Of a stretch of DNA of 54,194 bases, positions 27,901-32,919 are shown in pieces. Made by a program: the position numbers and the translations under genes. Origin of the DNA: a virus. How positions within the stretch are numbered: the first letter of the stretch is position 1; each line of letters begins with the position of its first letter. The notes under the pieces were generated by a model. The model was not told the origin of the DNA. It saw only the letters and a program-made list of their open reading frames with translations, and did no database searches. Location of the stretch: IMG/VR virus record IMGVR_UViG_3300033571_001946, positions 1-54,194 of that record, one strand, 5' to 3'.

Positions 27901-28006
27901 ATCCTACTTGTATAGGAGTTGAAATAGTAGGGCCAGTCTTTGCTACTACTATTTCAGGAACAGAAGGTGTATTATTAGGAAGTGTGGGATTTAATGTATC
28001 AGCCAT
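15947..28006 (-). CDS. Giant virion RNA polymerase with metallopeptidase-like domain
   Basis: A 4019-residue protein. Residues 71-103 and 155-180 are hydrophobic Gly/Ala-rich helices that could insert in a membrane. A Pro/Thr/Ala-rich linker near 1340 precedes a zincin-like part: HEAFH at 1445-1449 with a likely third ligand in EEYMAD at 1514-1515. The polymerase core lies roughly at 2600-3400. RIPSQDKHSAMSLKLVDILP is followed by KLTGSDFDIDSFYIHR, whose D2987, D2989 and D2991 form the DxDxD metal-binding loop of the double-psi beta-barrel, as in the single-chain crAss-like phage polymerase of Cellulophaga phage phi14:2. It should be packaged and ejected with the DNA to transcribe early genes. 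It is coupled by TAATG overlaps to both neighbours. The functions of most of residues 180-1330 and 1530-2600 are unknown. Confidence 0.85.
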   Translation of the reverse strand: MADTLNPTLPNNTPSVPEIVVAKTGPTISTPIQVGYTGYGQSQYDKQPLTFENLQQLNEIRAQEQTALDKLGNGLVNMTISAFTGALDSTVGFVYGISKGLITGEADQVWNNEFGQAMDSINEAVRESNPFYYSEAEKNASLLGSMGYQNFWFDKVLGGAGYTIGSLAAGYGISSLFKMGKAAQLAQIGDETIAAGRLSTTAEGIGAAAASKGRWDLTKEMALGTVLAHGESSMEARQSFKEALDFYNEARALGDPSNPDFNPEYAQYASLTDKQIEQLATDVGNTNYLINMPITGGTNLLLLGKFINPGKKAAIKQYNSIGTRTLAEGTTEYFDKVAAQKGAAYFNFGKKFVEGFLPESLQEGAQYASNIASREFVDQYQFSRDAWADAFYEGAAEGISSTLTDREGLESILIGGIVGGPFGLKGVRAERLAKNENTKKLVDALNADPNFTQSNKLIGEYLGSVRDANKGEEYLKKGDLFSAKNETDKALNRYIKAQIDAGTTDYFVTRLQSMKDIDPAELEKHFGPGTTTEDIDKIVNKTAELQKLNDNLTTLYGISSGTPEQRTTNQKIRDRFFFAASTIKDVEARTKNIEQEILDLKDAKASKLLQMHKNIFTIADTVTPENVPFEKTYEQYLKELKSNAIDSYTAALKQFEAESPVEGAALVNLFADLNKLTERKGDFVKYYNALQDPAKALEVLQTEDEAFQAMFENAEQEENNKQTASTLKKQSNLPPELINDVFVKDVNRKNIVTDLNGKELDLASMDIADLRGFREEIASEMLINDRAEELAELDQAVAQEISSRENVTANTLAEELAQAKSSQDVEAIVAKAEENGYTVSSDKVRAIHQELIKRQNAKDAETKEDKKVKRPFKDIREYLNTFVIGEQFVDSEVDTPSTDPLDGMSKAKVKAARLKAQQALDDLLINDPAALDEITLDIRLNTDPLKITKVENAPYAFSGSPLTMAIQHKGKDIAYIPYYGKFVNEEGIPLDPTLMSYEEWKTLFSVEINEETGKGTKANFQEFVKAYQEAKKFFDYVYAQLLQGKNTYNTEELIQLINPQINKGFFEAAPDMLQAPMLEQFDSERPVYRDADNNLFIVDTNTDKSLQQMHVDPATLETKEEYKAALEALAERKAMGKIHNTRLLQRYVALVEHPYGTVSIKGDNKKYEWVPLVPSQYPIDNLLNTLKTFQEEKTATPKEMATLLNSEVFFSLRSGWDVGLYFSEDFKQFTLEFKFGSEPSVFANVTITPTTTANEFITKLNESLQDPKRPQQFQGKPAVDAIRTDKNEPAITVKNFKTQIPTQLPDLNTDAALQSFYPTVTPNVKTNLSFRINYSTPAQPATQAPTPTQPSAAPVSNKKANPRGQVKIDPTKLDPDAQSSGEVRARARDLTKAFAYIRSVFGDSIGVTVLDALEERLANGSVLYGDFKDNLIRLSRFSPEGTEYHEAFHGVFRAFLTDQEIAFYRDAAKQQMRDELKKKNISITSEAAKFSKEFYAKNPGTKFSEQEIFNLMLEEYMADKYKAHRMAKETKAKTGLAGILQTLWEKLSKVLDIFVKSKQADAFDGLFEAIDNGTFKNKQMVSNQFTGTVLPAQVSLFAGSSFEKDVNGNNVLDDKGNPVVIPTFLPEHISNQIIGTVISNVYNAAKLKPNVPTSKLIDEAINAFHDNFNLDTRSDYIDASTNEKAKDLFYSIEFALNPESYINEPGFPKSPRTEIKNAVEAALKSFDVDLVVEENEGESNDEVSKKGDTESKERNRDLNQENLGGFKNLSKKLRAYISLTTYTTSLNDFFGVPDVFPEDVTMTIAVDTKRVYNGIAKATQNSLTSKEVMTKLIHYRNVSSEPRYVIDKFLNDIGFPLESFLKDGNYSESELKPANLDLYHAMVKGFNLHSHDHTFTEYDFNLGIARSYSSNRKTADQQQFESWNAAYVKAWQKWGKTPEEKIATAKAKIVDKLTKASNAININTPKELSNSDVMFRVTNLDEALKSVGISLSQGYLKFLVLNNPNYAGISDIQKSYVESFGYSLREDQPYIVTTIDELVKHISTGKNPFVRDVEQVKKDGKEKEVEVGLVSRILVLAKNNELFDETLSPNSFLNAENKTIYSLQKPTADSIITLAIARDRMDLLPLDYQSEYFKDHYLLKNANFQKIKAHLKLLREDGARVRYMKINQFGQFEVDTFKESEEGSTFGDYKARELALAEYSHYLDSRFDGIVGNNEVEVRPVVLDIMENSKSLNMVPLPVVDTIDKQGKITDKFKDAIVAEVRREFNRIQVVKSQGSNPLDKIEGFNWGAVEGERNKLRGFKFWHFENLLKFENSDLLKELEAASAGEFDQYIPALKEQIEKYFTAQIDTHLDELAKLGVVKKGYKDGKPIYINVLLDTRYGRRDYISGGKWLSETTETRNKILKAMTDQRMKNPFTSGYAGDNIAQVFLNNYLNRLSYNQLIKGDAAQVVKNPIDWFKRAKARNASGDSLYSEMMPETRFAIIGKRAAGGKIEDPSKQFTVTNRVLDMNNPEDQAEFKEVLDSIQNDDTLTQAQKEKKLADIRKKGKVDIADAQGYISARAAMNYLYGLGRLTEKTRAIYNDIIEGKPISPEDWTTLKKENVMANSMKLVYHDGVRFFKLSVQTLSREEVSVEINGERVARPGMEVKFNMLQQMEQHGIDLLMPPSASKMLTENVVEMDANDMFSVPDPTRQVGSISNLFGRLQQENPSNKDQISNPTQMQNIIEVEQDRAQKIEYPFYDNIKTVGDLLDLYDSAQAQKVTRSYIPAKSIIFALQEGKTNPKMGRLAKIMRESLIKTGATGQLLDFFKVDSSGVPVFDFANMPHTTAKFEAMYNAHFNKVFSQKIPGYKTTLQSGFGHQIMFYEKADGTEVIVNKAMFDENPEKYMADYKAGRLKTRDLAYNKPRLDKNGKEIGKYSEFVMSAHFAEQFGLKAGDIIPEEIAYMFGLRIPSQDKHSAMSLKLVDILPNFTGSNAVFPHEIVKLTGSDFDIDSFYIHRPDHYVKYVNGKPKFMVYGNTEDSEFDQFLQYYTNDKFVDLLVKEYITEDIEKNGANTKELELKQILRNIIEELSLGEEMIVNKEELINEKAAIKQKLRDLNKQLVLRALKELGLPSNAAEYAQQTKEKGELNPGTLNNTILNAKIVLHSNPAVRKITSTPATIDEVETILDEIAKAKGFESYDEMDVKHDVSTLTALMQALDSNRAGQESIGAAVNATQIFGRLREFNIKIGELFLENLPKINGFTSEGYTSYQTQDGKRVMDILSTLTSAMTDNPKYGFVNKLGLSIDALSNVSNLVGLGYSLRDALYLINQDYVKKYTQFVANKRNKIRPLGEKYINTSKYYNSLLEDIKKKIKEIAPNATVDLDSNEFTTEELLNALKERAADDKQAQLEYLVANYKALTMYSGLEPITKTFSKIGSVIKITKGTGSTFEEEEIIIETLKQLGGKLEKVNGSWQIVKAKENKIMPNILKIFREHKLTKANLEVLADKRANTGKIAISQTPALRKMTNAGWRNIERVLGDVATKKNAIKKAALAFTVLRAYSIQQKSTVLNTDNISRLLYKLEDSQAMLLDEYKELSEKYPEFVGQSPALYSLGFRPQTSNGFMGINYNSTKGNVEFETRLTNDLENLYAAEHTREFVIKLFNYLVAKDALQFKNNSFINIMPAAMFKAYSRASKGVLELLNKEATEQEYKEMFGKSLEELTDEFVELSVRDAANYSNLLFYKEGAFKPEMPVTKNEDGSITFDMFKGWQAGYTATEISAIQEESVDPETGEVKSWEEVKKSLQGKVQEENLAKFISNLTNLNEMFALTTEVVGGKSYTRIKFLDGFRMKDSKGVYVLKSVEVSKKTKEGVEFTEKTREADGSKVGIRATYVLKETLGDKYNKVVPYGIGLEEAEKVAQSKLPKKEKTQDINGESEPLMEQANNPLDQISTTKAQPVKKEAPVSSGNPLDLLSANKKAAAADAGYAQDANTLPAVDEMRKAVRDAYIQEGMPLMDAMSKVKLMTKEELVQEFIKKCNTGA

Positions 28007-30051
28007 TAATCTAAAGTAAAATTATTCTGAGTTAACCAATTCACATATTCTTGTTCATATACAGACTTAGCGTCACTAGAGTTCAATAAAGTACCCTTCT
28101 TATTATCAGAAGTTACAGAGTACCTATTAATCTTTACTCCATAAACACCATCAGCAGAAATATTAGGAGAATACTCATATAAGAATGGTTTATTAACACC
28201 ATTATCTGCTTCATATACTACTTGCTGTTGCGCTTTATTATTCTTAAAGGCTTGAGAAGCTCTTATACTGTGTGTGTATACTCTCTTAGTTGCAGCATCT
28301 TGCTCCATTACTATATCCTGAGGTACACCATTCTTATCAGGTATTTGCGCTAAGACAGCTCCAGGATTTAAGAATCCTCCAAAGCCAGTAAACACAGCTT
28401 TATCTAAAGCTTCTTGTGGTACACCATCTTCAAACCCTAACTTTTTCTCTGCTTGACGTTTAGTACCGCCTTCTTGTAAAGAGTAAGTTACCCTATTAAA
28501 TACATTAGTATTGAAAAGAGCTCTTTGTACAGACTCTGACATAGCAGGTTGTCTAGGAGTCATCATGTTACCTATTACAGCAGACCCATTCTTAATACTT
28601 TGCTGTACAAAGTTAATTACATTACCTGCGTTAGCATCATAAGTAACTGAACCATCACCAGTTTGCTTAGTCTTTTGTGTCTTAGGGAATTTAGTAGCAA
28701 CTTCAGGAAACTCTTTTCTTAATTCTTCAGCTTGCTTATCAAATGCCTGCTGTTTAGTTTCAGTAGAAAATATCTTTCCCATGTCTTCTACAGACTGATT
28801 TAATCTTTGTGTAGCTGCTCTACCAGAGTTAGAACTTGGAACACCTGTTGTAGCTAAAGTAGGATCAAATATAGCAGCTATACCTACTCCTATCATATCT
28901 CTTACAGGACTAAGTAAATAACCCCATCTTCTTAATCCAGTACCAGCTGCATTCTCTTGTCCTCCTTGAATACTACCATCTGGAGATACACCTACTGATT
29001 CAGGAGCACTAGCTGCAACTGCAGGTAATGTTTGAGCAGGTAACTGGAAGTCATACAAAGCTCTTTCTCTAGCTTCTCTTTCATTATCTCTAGCTCGCCA
29101 GTTTTCTTTATAATCTGCATTTATTGTACGCTTAGACTGTCTGTAAATATTTCCTGCGTTACGAGCAGCTCTTTTTACATCTCCATAGAAACTTTCTTCT
29201 AACCATTGGTCAGCATTCATTTGAACTTGACCTTGAGGTGTATCTATAATAACTCCTTCAGCAGGACTGTTTGCTAATGTTTGACGCCAGTTGTCTAGAT
29301 CTCCAGAAACTGTATGCTTAAACTTGAGATAGTCGTTAACTTCTCTATCTTGCATTACCATTCTATAAGCCGCCCTTTCAATTTCATCTGCAGCTAAAGA
29401 TGTATCGCCTGTTGTAAGATTAACAAAGTAACCAGTGTTACTATCATACTTTAACCCTGTCATTTGTTCAACAGTTTGAGGCTTCATCTCTTTAGCCACT
29501 TCCATTACCTTAGTCTCAATATCTACGTGAGGTTGAGAAGCCATAGTATTATAAGTAGACCATCCATAAGCAGTCTTCTCAATAGGTTTATTCATACGAG
29601 ATAGCTCATAATTACGAGCATTAAGAGCATCTTCTTCTGACATGCCTCCTTTCTCTCCCATCATATATCTCTTTACAGCTTCTGCTCGTTTAGCTTCAGC
29701 TGTAGAGAATTGATTATATCTTTCTTTAATAGCTCCTAACTCACCATAATTAGTCTCATATTGTACTTTACGGTTCAAAGCTTTAATCTCAGGAAGAGCA
29801 CCTGCTAAATTACCCTTATACTTATCTACTAATGAATATACTTGTTGTTGTAATTCTCCTACTAACTCTTGCTTTCTTGGAGTATCTAAAGGAATACTAT
29901 TGATCTTAAGAAAAGATTCATCTAATCCTGATAAAAGCTCATCAGCTTTATCTTGTCTCTGCTGTCTCTTTTCATACCCATACGCCAATGCCTCAAAAGG
30001 CAAAGGCGCTATTTTCATTTCTAAGGGTTTAGTCCACGGTGATATAGCCAT
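28006..30051 (-). CDS. Virion cargo-like protein, 681 residues
   Basis: The N-terminus ISPWTKPLEMKIAPLPFEAL leads into long charged helices (KRQQRQDKADELLSGLD, then YSLVDKYKGNLAGALPEIKALNRK), the typical start of internal podovirus and crAss-like cargo proteins. The middle (residues about 330-400) is Pro/Ala/Gly-rich, probably flexible, with GVGIAAIFDPTLATTG, and the C-terminus is beta-rich. No catalytic motif was found. It is 11 bases downstream of the 950-residue gene and coupled to the RNA polymerase gene by a TAATG overlap, so it is probably part of the same set ejected into the cell. The role as cargo is inferred from position and composition; its specific task is unknown. Confidence 0.65.
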   Translation of the reverse strand: MAISPWTKPLEMKIAPLPFEALAYGYEKRQQRQDKADELLSGLDESFLKINSIPLDTPRKQELVGELQQQVYSLVDKYKGNLAGALPEIKALNRKVQYETNYGELGAIKERYNQFSTAEAKRAEAVKRYMMGEKGGMSEEDALNARNYELSRMNKPIEKTAYGWSTYNTMASQPHVDIETKVMEVAKEMKPQTVEQMTGLKYDSNTGYFVNLTTGDTSLAADEIERAAYRMVMQDREVNDYLKFKHTVSGDLDNWRQTLANSPAEGVIIDTPQGQVQMNADQWLEESFYGDVKRAARNAGNIYRQSKRTINADYKENWRARDNEREARERALYDFQLPAQTLPAVAASAPESVGVSPDGSIQGGQENAAGTGLRRWGYLLSPVRDMIGVGIAAIFDPTLATTGVPSSNSGRAATQRLNQSVEDMGKIFSTETKQQAFDKQAEELRKEFPEVATKFPKTQKTKQTGDGSVTYDANAGNVINFVQQSIKNGSAVIGNMMTPRQPAMSESVQRALFNTNVFNRVTYSLQEGGTKRQAEKKLGFEDGVPQEALDKAVFTGFGGFLNPGAVLAQIPDKNGVPQDIVMEQDAATKRVYTHSIRASQAFKNNKAQQQVVYEADNGVNKPFLYEYSPNISADGVYGVKINRYSVTSDNKKGTLLNSSDAKSVYEQEYVNWLTQNNFTLD

Positions 30052-30062
30052 CTTGTAATATA

Positions 30063-32915
30063 TTATCTATTTTGATTTTCAGGGTATGCCATTCTCAAAG
30101 CATCCATCATCTGCTTATTCTGCCAGAGTTGCCCAGAAGCTTGACCAATATTACCAATACCTGCTCCAATCATTTCAGCTTTCTTTTCTCTAGCCTGCTG
30201 TGCAAGATAATCACGATTCATACGCATCTGCATGTTAGACTGTTGAATAGTTTTATTAAGTTGGTTTATCTTAGCACGGCCTGCTTTATTTCTATTCTCA
30301 AGAGCTTCTTCATACGCAGCTAAGTTTTGTTGATATGCATTAGTACCAGATTGTAAAGCAGCTAAAGCATTAGAGCCTCCAATCTGACGTGCATTATATT
30401 TATTAGCTGCATAAGCACCAAACATATCTCTACGTCCAGCTTCTCCAGTTAAATCTTCCCACTTTAAATCAGCAGGAGTTTCGTAACTACCAGGCTTCCA
30501 AGCTTTCTCAAAGATACCACGACCTAAGTTATAAGCAGCAGGTAAGAATTGACCAGCCATTAAAAGGTTGTCCATTCTATTCTGTCTTCTAGCAGCTCTT
30601 TGCTCAGGAGTAAGTTGTGCATCAGTATCTCCAAACAACTCATCACCTGTGTACTCTCTTTGAGTACCCATTGCTGGTACTTGTTGTTCTGCACCAGGAG
30701 GAGTTGTTTCATACATTCTTTCTGCGCCTCCTACATTACCTAAATCAAAGTTATCTTGCATAAACCTTGGAGTAGCTAAAGAAGAAGCTAAGCCTGTAAC
30801 TTGCTCATCAGATATACCTCTCATAGGAGCCATAGTCATAGTTTCAGCAGGAGTACGCATAGCTGCAGGTGCAGGTCTAGCAGTAACAGGTCTAGCAGGT
30901 CTAGCAGTTCTACCAGCTGTAGCTCCAGTATTTGTAGGAGCTGTGTAAGTAGGACGACTTGGAGCAGTATATCTACCTGCTGAAGTAGCATTAGAAGGTG
31001 TAGGCTGAGTAGCAGGTCTAGAAGAACCTCTTTGTAAGAAAGGACTAGGTTGTATATTTCTTGTTATATTTTGAAAGAAAGGAGAAGGCTGAACACCTCT
31101 CATAATATCTTGTACACTTCTACTACCTGTTGTTCCAGGATTAGGAGTATAGTTAGGACCTGTACGATAAAAATCATTAGTACCTACAAAGTTAGCTACA
31201 TTTTGTGCTAAGCCAGGACTCATAGTAACATTACTATTGTATGGTCTAGCAGCAGGTGCACTAGCAGCAGGTGCAGCAGTTGTATTACCTGGTCCAAATA
31301 AGTTTGCTAAGAAAGGACTCATAGGAGCATTTTGCATAGCTCTAGTTACTGCTCCATTTTGATACATAGGAACCATACCACCTCTAGCATACATACGTTG
31401 AACTGCTCCACCATACTTTGCAGTAAACTTATCATATGCAGTCATAGCAGCTTGTTCTTCTGCTGCTTCTTTTTTCTGTCTATCAAAGGCAATATTATTT
31501 CTAATAGTATCTGCATAAAGCTTATCGTGATTCTTCATAGCTTTCTTATACTTATCTGCCATACGTTTAGTAATAACAAACATTCCTTCTTGTGCAGGTA
31601 CTGTACCTCTTTCATCAATACCTTCTTCAGGATGAGGCACCATACCTCCTCCTTTATATTCAGTAACTATCTTACCATTTTTATCAGTAAGAAGCTCGCC
31701 TTTTTCTACATTAATCTGAGTAGGTTGACCAGTCATTCCACTCATAGCAAAAGTAGGCATATTACCTGTATCTATCTGAAGAAGGTTAGGCCCATTTATT
31801 GCACCTCCCATAGCCATACCCATGTTAGAATGATTCTGCATGCTTATTACATGAGATAAATCTCCTATTTTAGTAGTACCTCCCATACCATAAGCATCTA
31901 CCATACCGCCATACTCTTTCTTCTCAGCAGCACGAATCTTTCTTTCTTGCTTCAGCATTTCCTTAGTTGGCTTCTTTCCACTTCCTTTGTTAGCACGAAT
32001 ATTATCCCAAAGGCCACGCTTAGAGTAAGAACCATCTTTACGCTTAATCATACCTCCACGACCATAGTCTTCCATCATTGCATATCCACCCATCTCATAC
32101 ATATCAGGAGTAGGCATACCCATAAGTTGATATACATCTACTACACCACCTTCTGCATAATGCTGTGCTTTGTATGAATTAATCTCATCTTGAGAAGCAC
32201 CTGAAGCTTTCATTCTAGCTTCAAGTAAATCTACAGGAAGTTGTCCCCCATCTCCATATGAAGCAACCATTCCTCCATCTTCCCAAGTAGCTCTTGCGTA
32301 AGCACGGAAGTAAGGGTTATTCTTTAAGTTTTTAGCATGTCTTGCATAAAAAGCTTTCTTGCCATTTTTAGACTTACCTCTTTCTCCCATGTTAGGGTCA
32401 CCGAAGTATTTCTTTGTACCGTCAGGTCCAGTTACTACATGAGTCTTACCCTTACGGTCATTTGAGCGTCTTACTGTATAACCACCCTTGCCATACATTT
32501 CAACTTCTCCTCCCTGCTCATAACTATCAATATAATCTTGTGCTTCAGCAGGACTCATGTGAGACTCAAGTCTAGAGCGTAAAATACTTTCAGGAAGTTT
32601 ACCACCCTCAGCATACATATCTACCATACCACCTTCTTCTTTCTTACGGGCTTTGGCCATCTTACGAAAAGTCTTGGCTAAAGCATAACGCTTAGTACCA
32701 GGACGACAAGAAGGTCCACCAAAGTTAGAACCTGTACATACTCCTTCAGTACCACGTTTTTTAATAGAAGCAGTGGCTTTTTGTATCCACCCACCTTTCT
32801 TATATTCATCTACCATGCCTCCCATAGCCATTTCAAATGCTTCTTGAGTAGGATATTGTTGATAGAACTCTTGTTCAGAGAGTCCAGTCATTTCAAGTAT
32901 TTCTTGTTTAGTCAT
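30063..32915 (-). CDS. Gly-Gly-repeat virion protein with small viral domains
   Basis: A 950-residue protein of three parts. Residues 32-522 hold about nine variants of the unit GGMVxxYxxGG (for example GGMVDMYAEGG at 95-105, GGMVDAYGMGG at 336-346), spaced by small domains. One is IQKATASIKKRGTEGVC to RYALAKTFRKM (44-86); another is GPDGTKKYFGDPNMGE to AFYARHAKN (163-196). From memory both resemble small domains also seen in eukaryotic giant viruses (DUF5872- and DUF5754-like), which needs checking. Residues 540-720 are Ala/Pro/Thr-rich and probably disordered. The C-terminus (about 830-950) is a helical bundle ending in Gly-rich GAGIGNIGQASGQL, similar to internal ejection proteins. It is 4 bases downstream of the transglycosylase gene. 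The likely role is an ejected or tail-interior protein; the detailed function is unknown. Confidence 0.65.
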   Translation of the reverse strand: MTKQEILEMTGLSEQEFYQQYPTQEAFEMAMGGMVDEYKKGGWIQKATASIKKRGTEGVCTGSNFGGPSCRPGTKRYALAKTFRKMAKARKKEEGGMVDMYAEGGKLPESILRSRLESHMSPAEAQDYIDSYEQGGEVEMYGKGGYTVRRSNDRKGKTHVVTGPDGTKKYFGDPNMGERGKSKNGKKAFYARHAKNLKNNPYFRAYARATWEDGGMVASYGDGGQLPVDLLEARMKASGASQDEINSYKAQHYAEGGVVDVYQLMGMPTPDMYEMGGYAMMEDYGRGGMIKRKDGSYSKRGLWDNIRANKGSGKKPTKEMLKQERKIRAAEKKEYGGMVDAYGMGGTTKIGDLSHVISMQNHSNMGMAMGGAINGPNLLQIDTGNMPTFAMSGMTGQPTQINVEKGELLTDKNGKIVTEYKGGGMVPHPEEGIDERGTVPAQEGMFVITKRMADKYKKAMKNHDKLYADTIRNNIAFDRQKKEAAEEQAAMTAYDKFTAKYGGAVQRMYARGGMVPMYQNGAVTRAMQNAPMSPFLANLFGPGNTTAAPAASAPAARPYNSNVTMSPGLAQNVANFVGTNDFYRTGPNYTPNPGTTGSRSVQDIMRGVQPSPFFQNITRNIQPSPFLQRGSSRPATQPTPSNATSAGRYTAPSRPTYTAPTNTGATAGRTARPARPVTARPAPAAMRTPAETMTMAPMRGISDEQVTGLASSLATPRFMQDNFDLGNVGGAERMYETTPPGAEQQVPAMGTQREYTGDELFGDTDAQLTPEQRAARRQNRMDNLLMAGQFLPAAYNLGRGIFEKAWKPGSYETPADLKWEDLTGEAGRRDMFGAYAANKYNARQIGGSNALAALQSGTNAYQQNLAAYEEALENRNKAGRAKINQLNKTIQQSNMQMRMNRDYLAQQAREKKAEMIGAGIGNIGQASGQLWQNKQMMDALRMAYPENQNR
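31350..32822 (-). repeat. Array of degenerate GGMVxxYxxGG peptide repeats
   Basis: Encodes residues 32-522 of the 950-residue protein. Copies include GGMVDEYKKGG, GGMVDMYAEGG, GGEVEMYGKGG, GGMVASYGDGG, GGMVDAYGMGG and GGMVPMYQNG. They are degenerate in DNA, so they are conserved as protein, not as recent DNA duplication. Each copy bounds a segment of different sequence, so they look like hinges or linkers between mini-domains. Confidence 0.75.
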
Positions 32916-32919
32916 GTTA

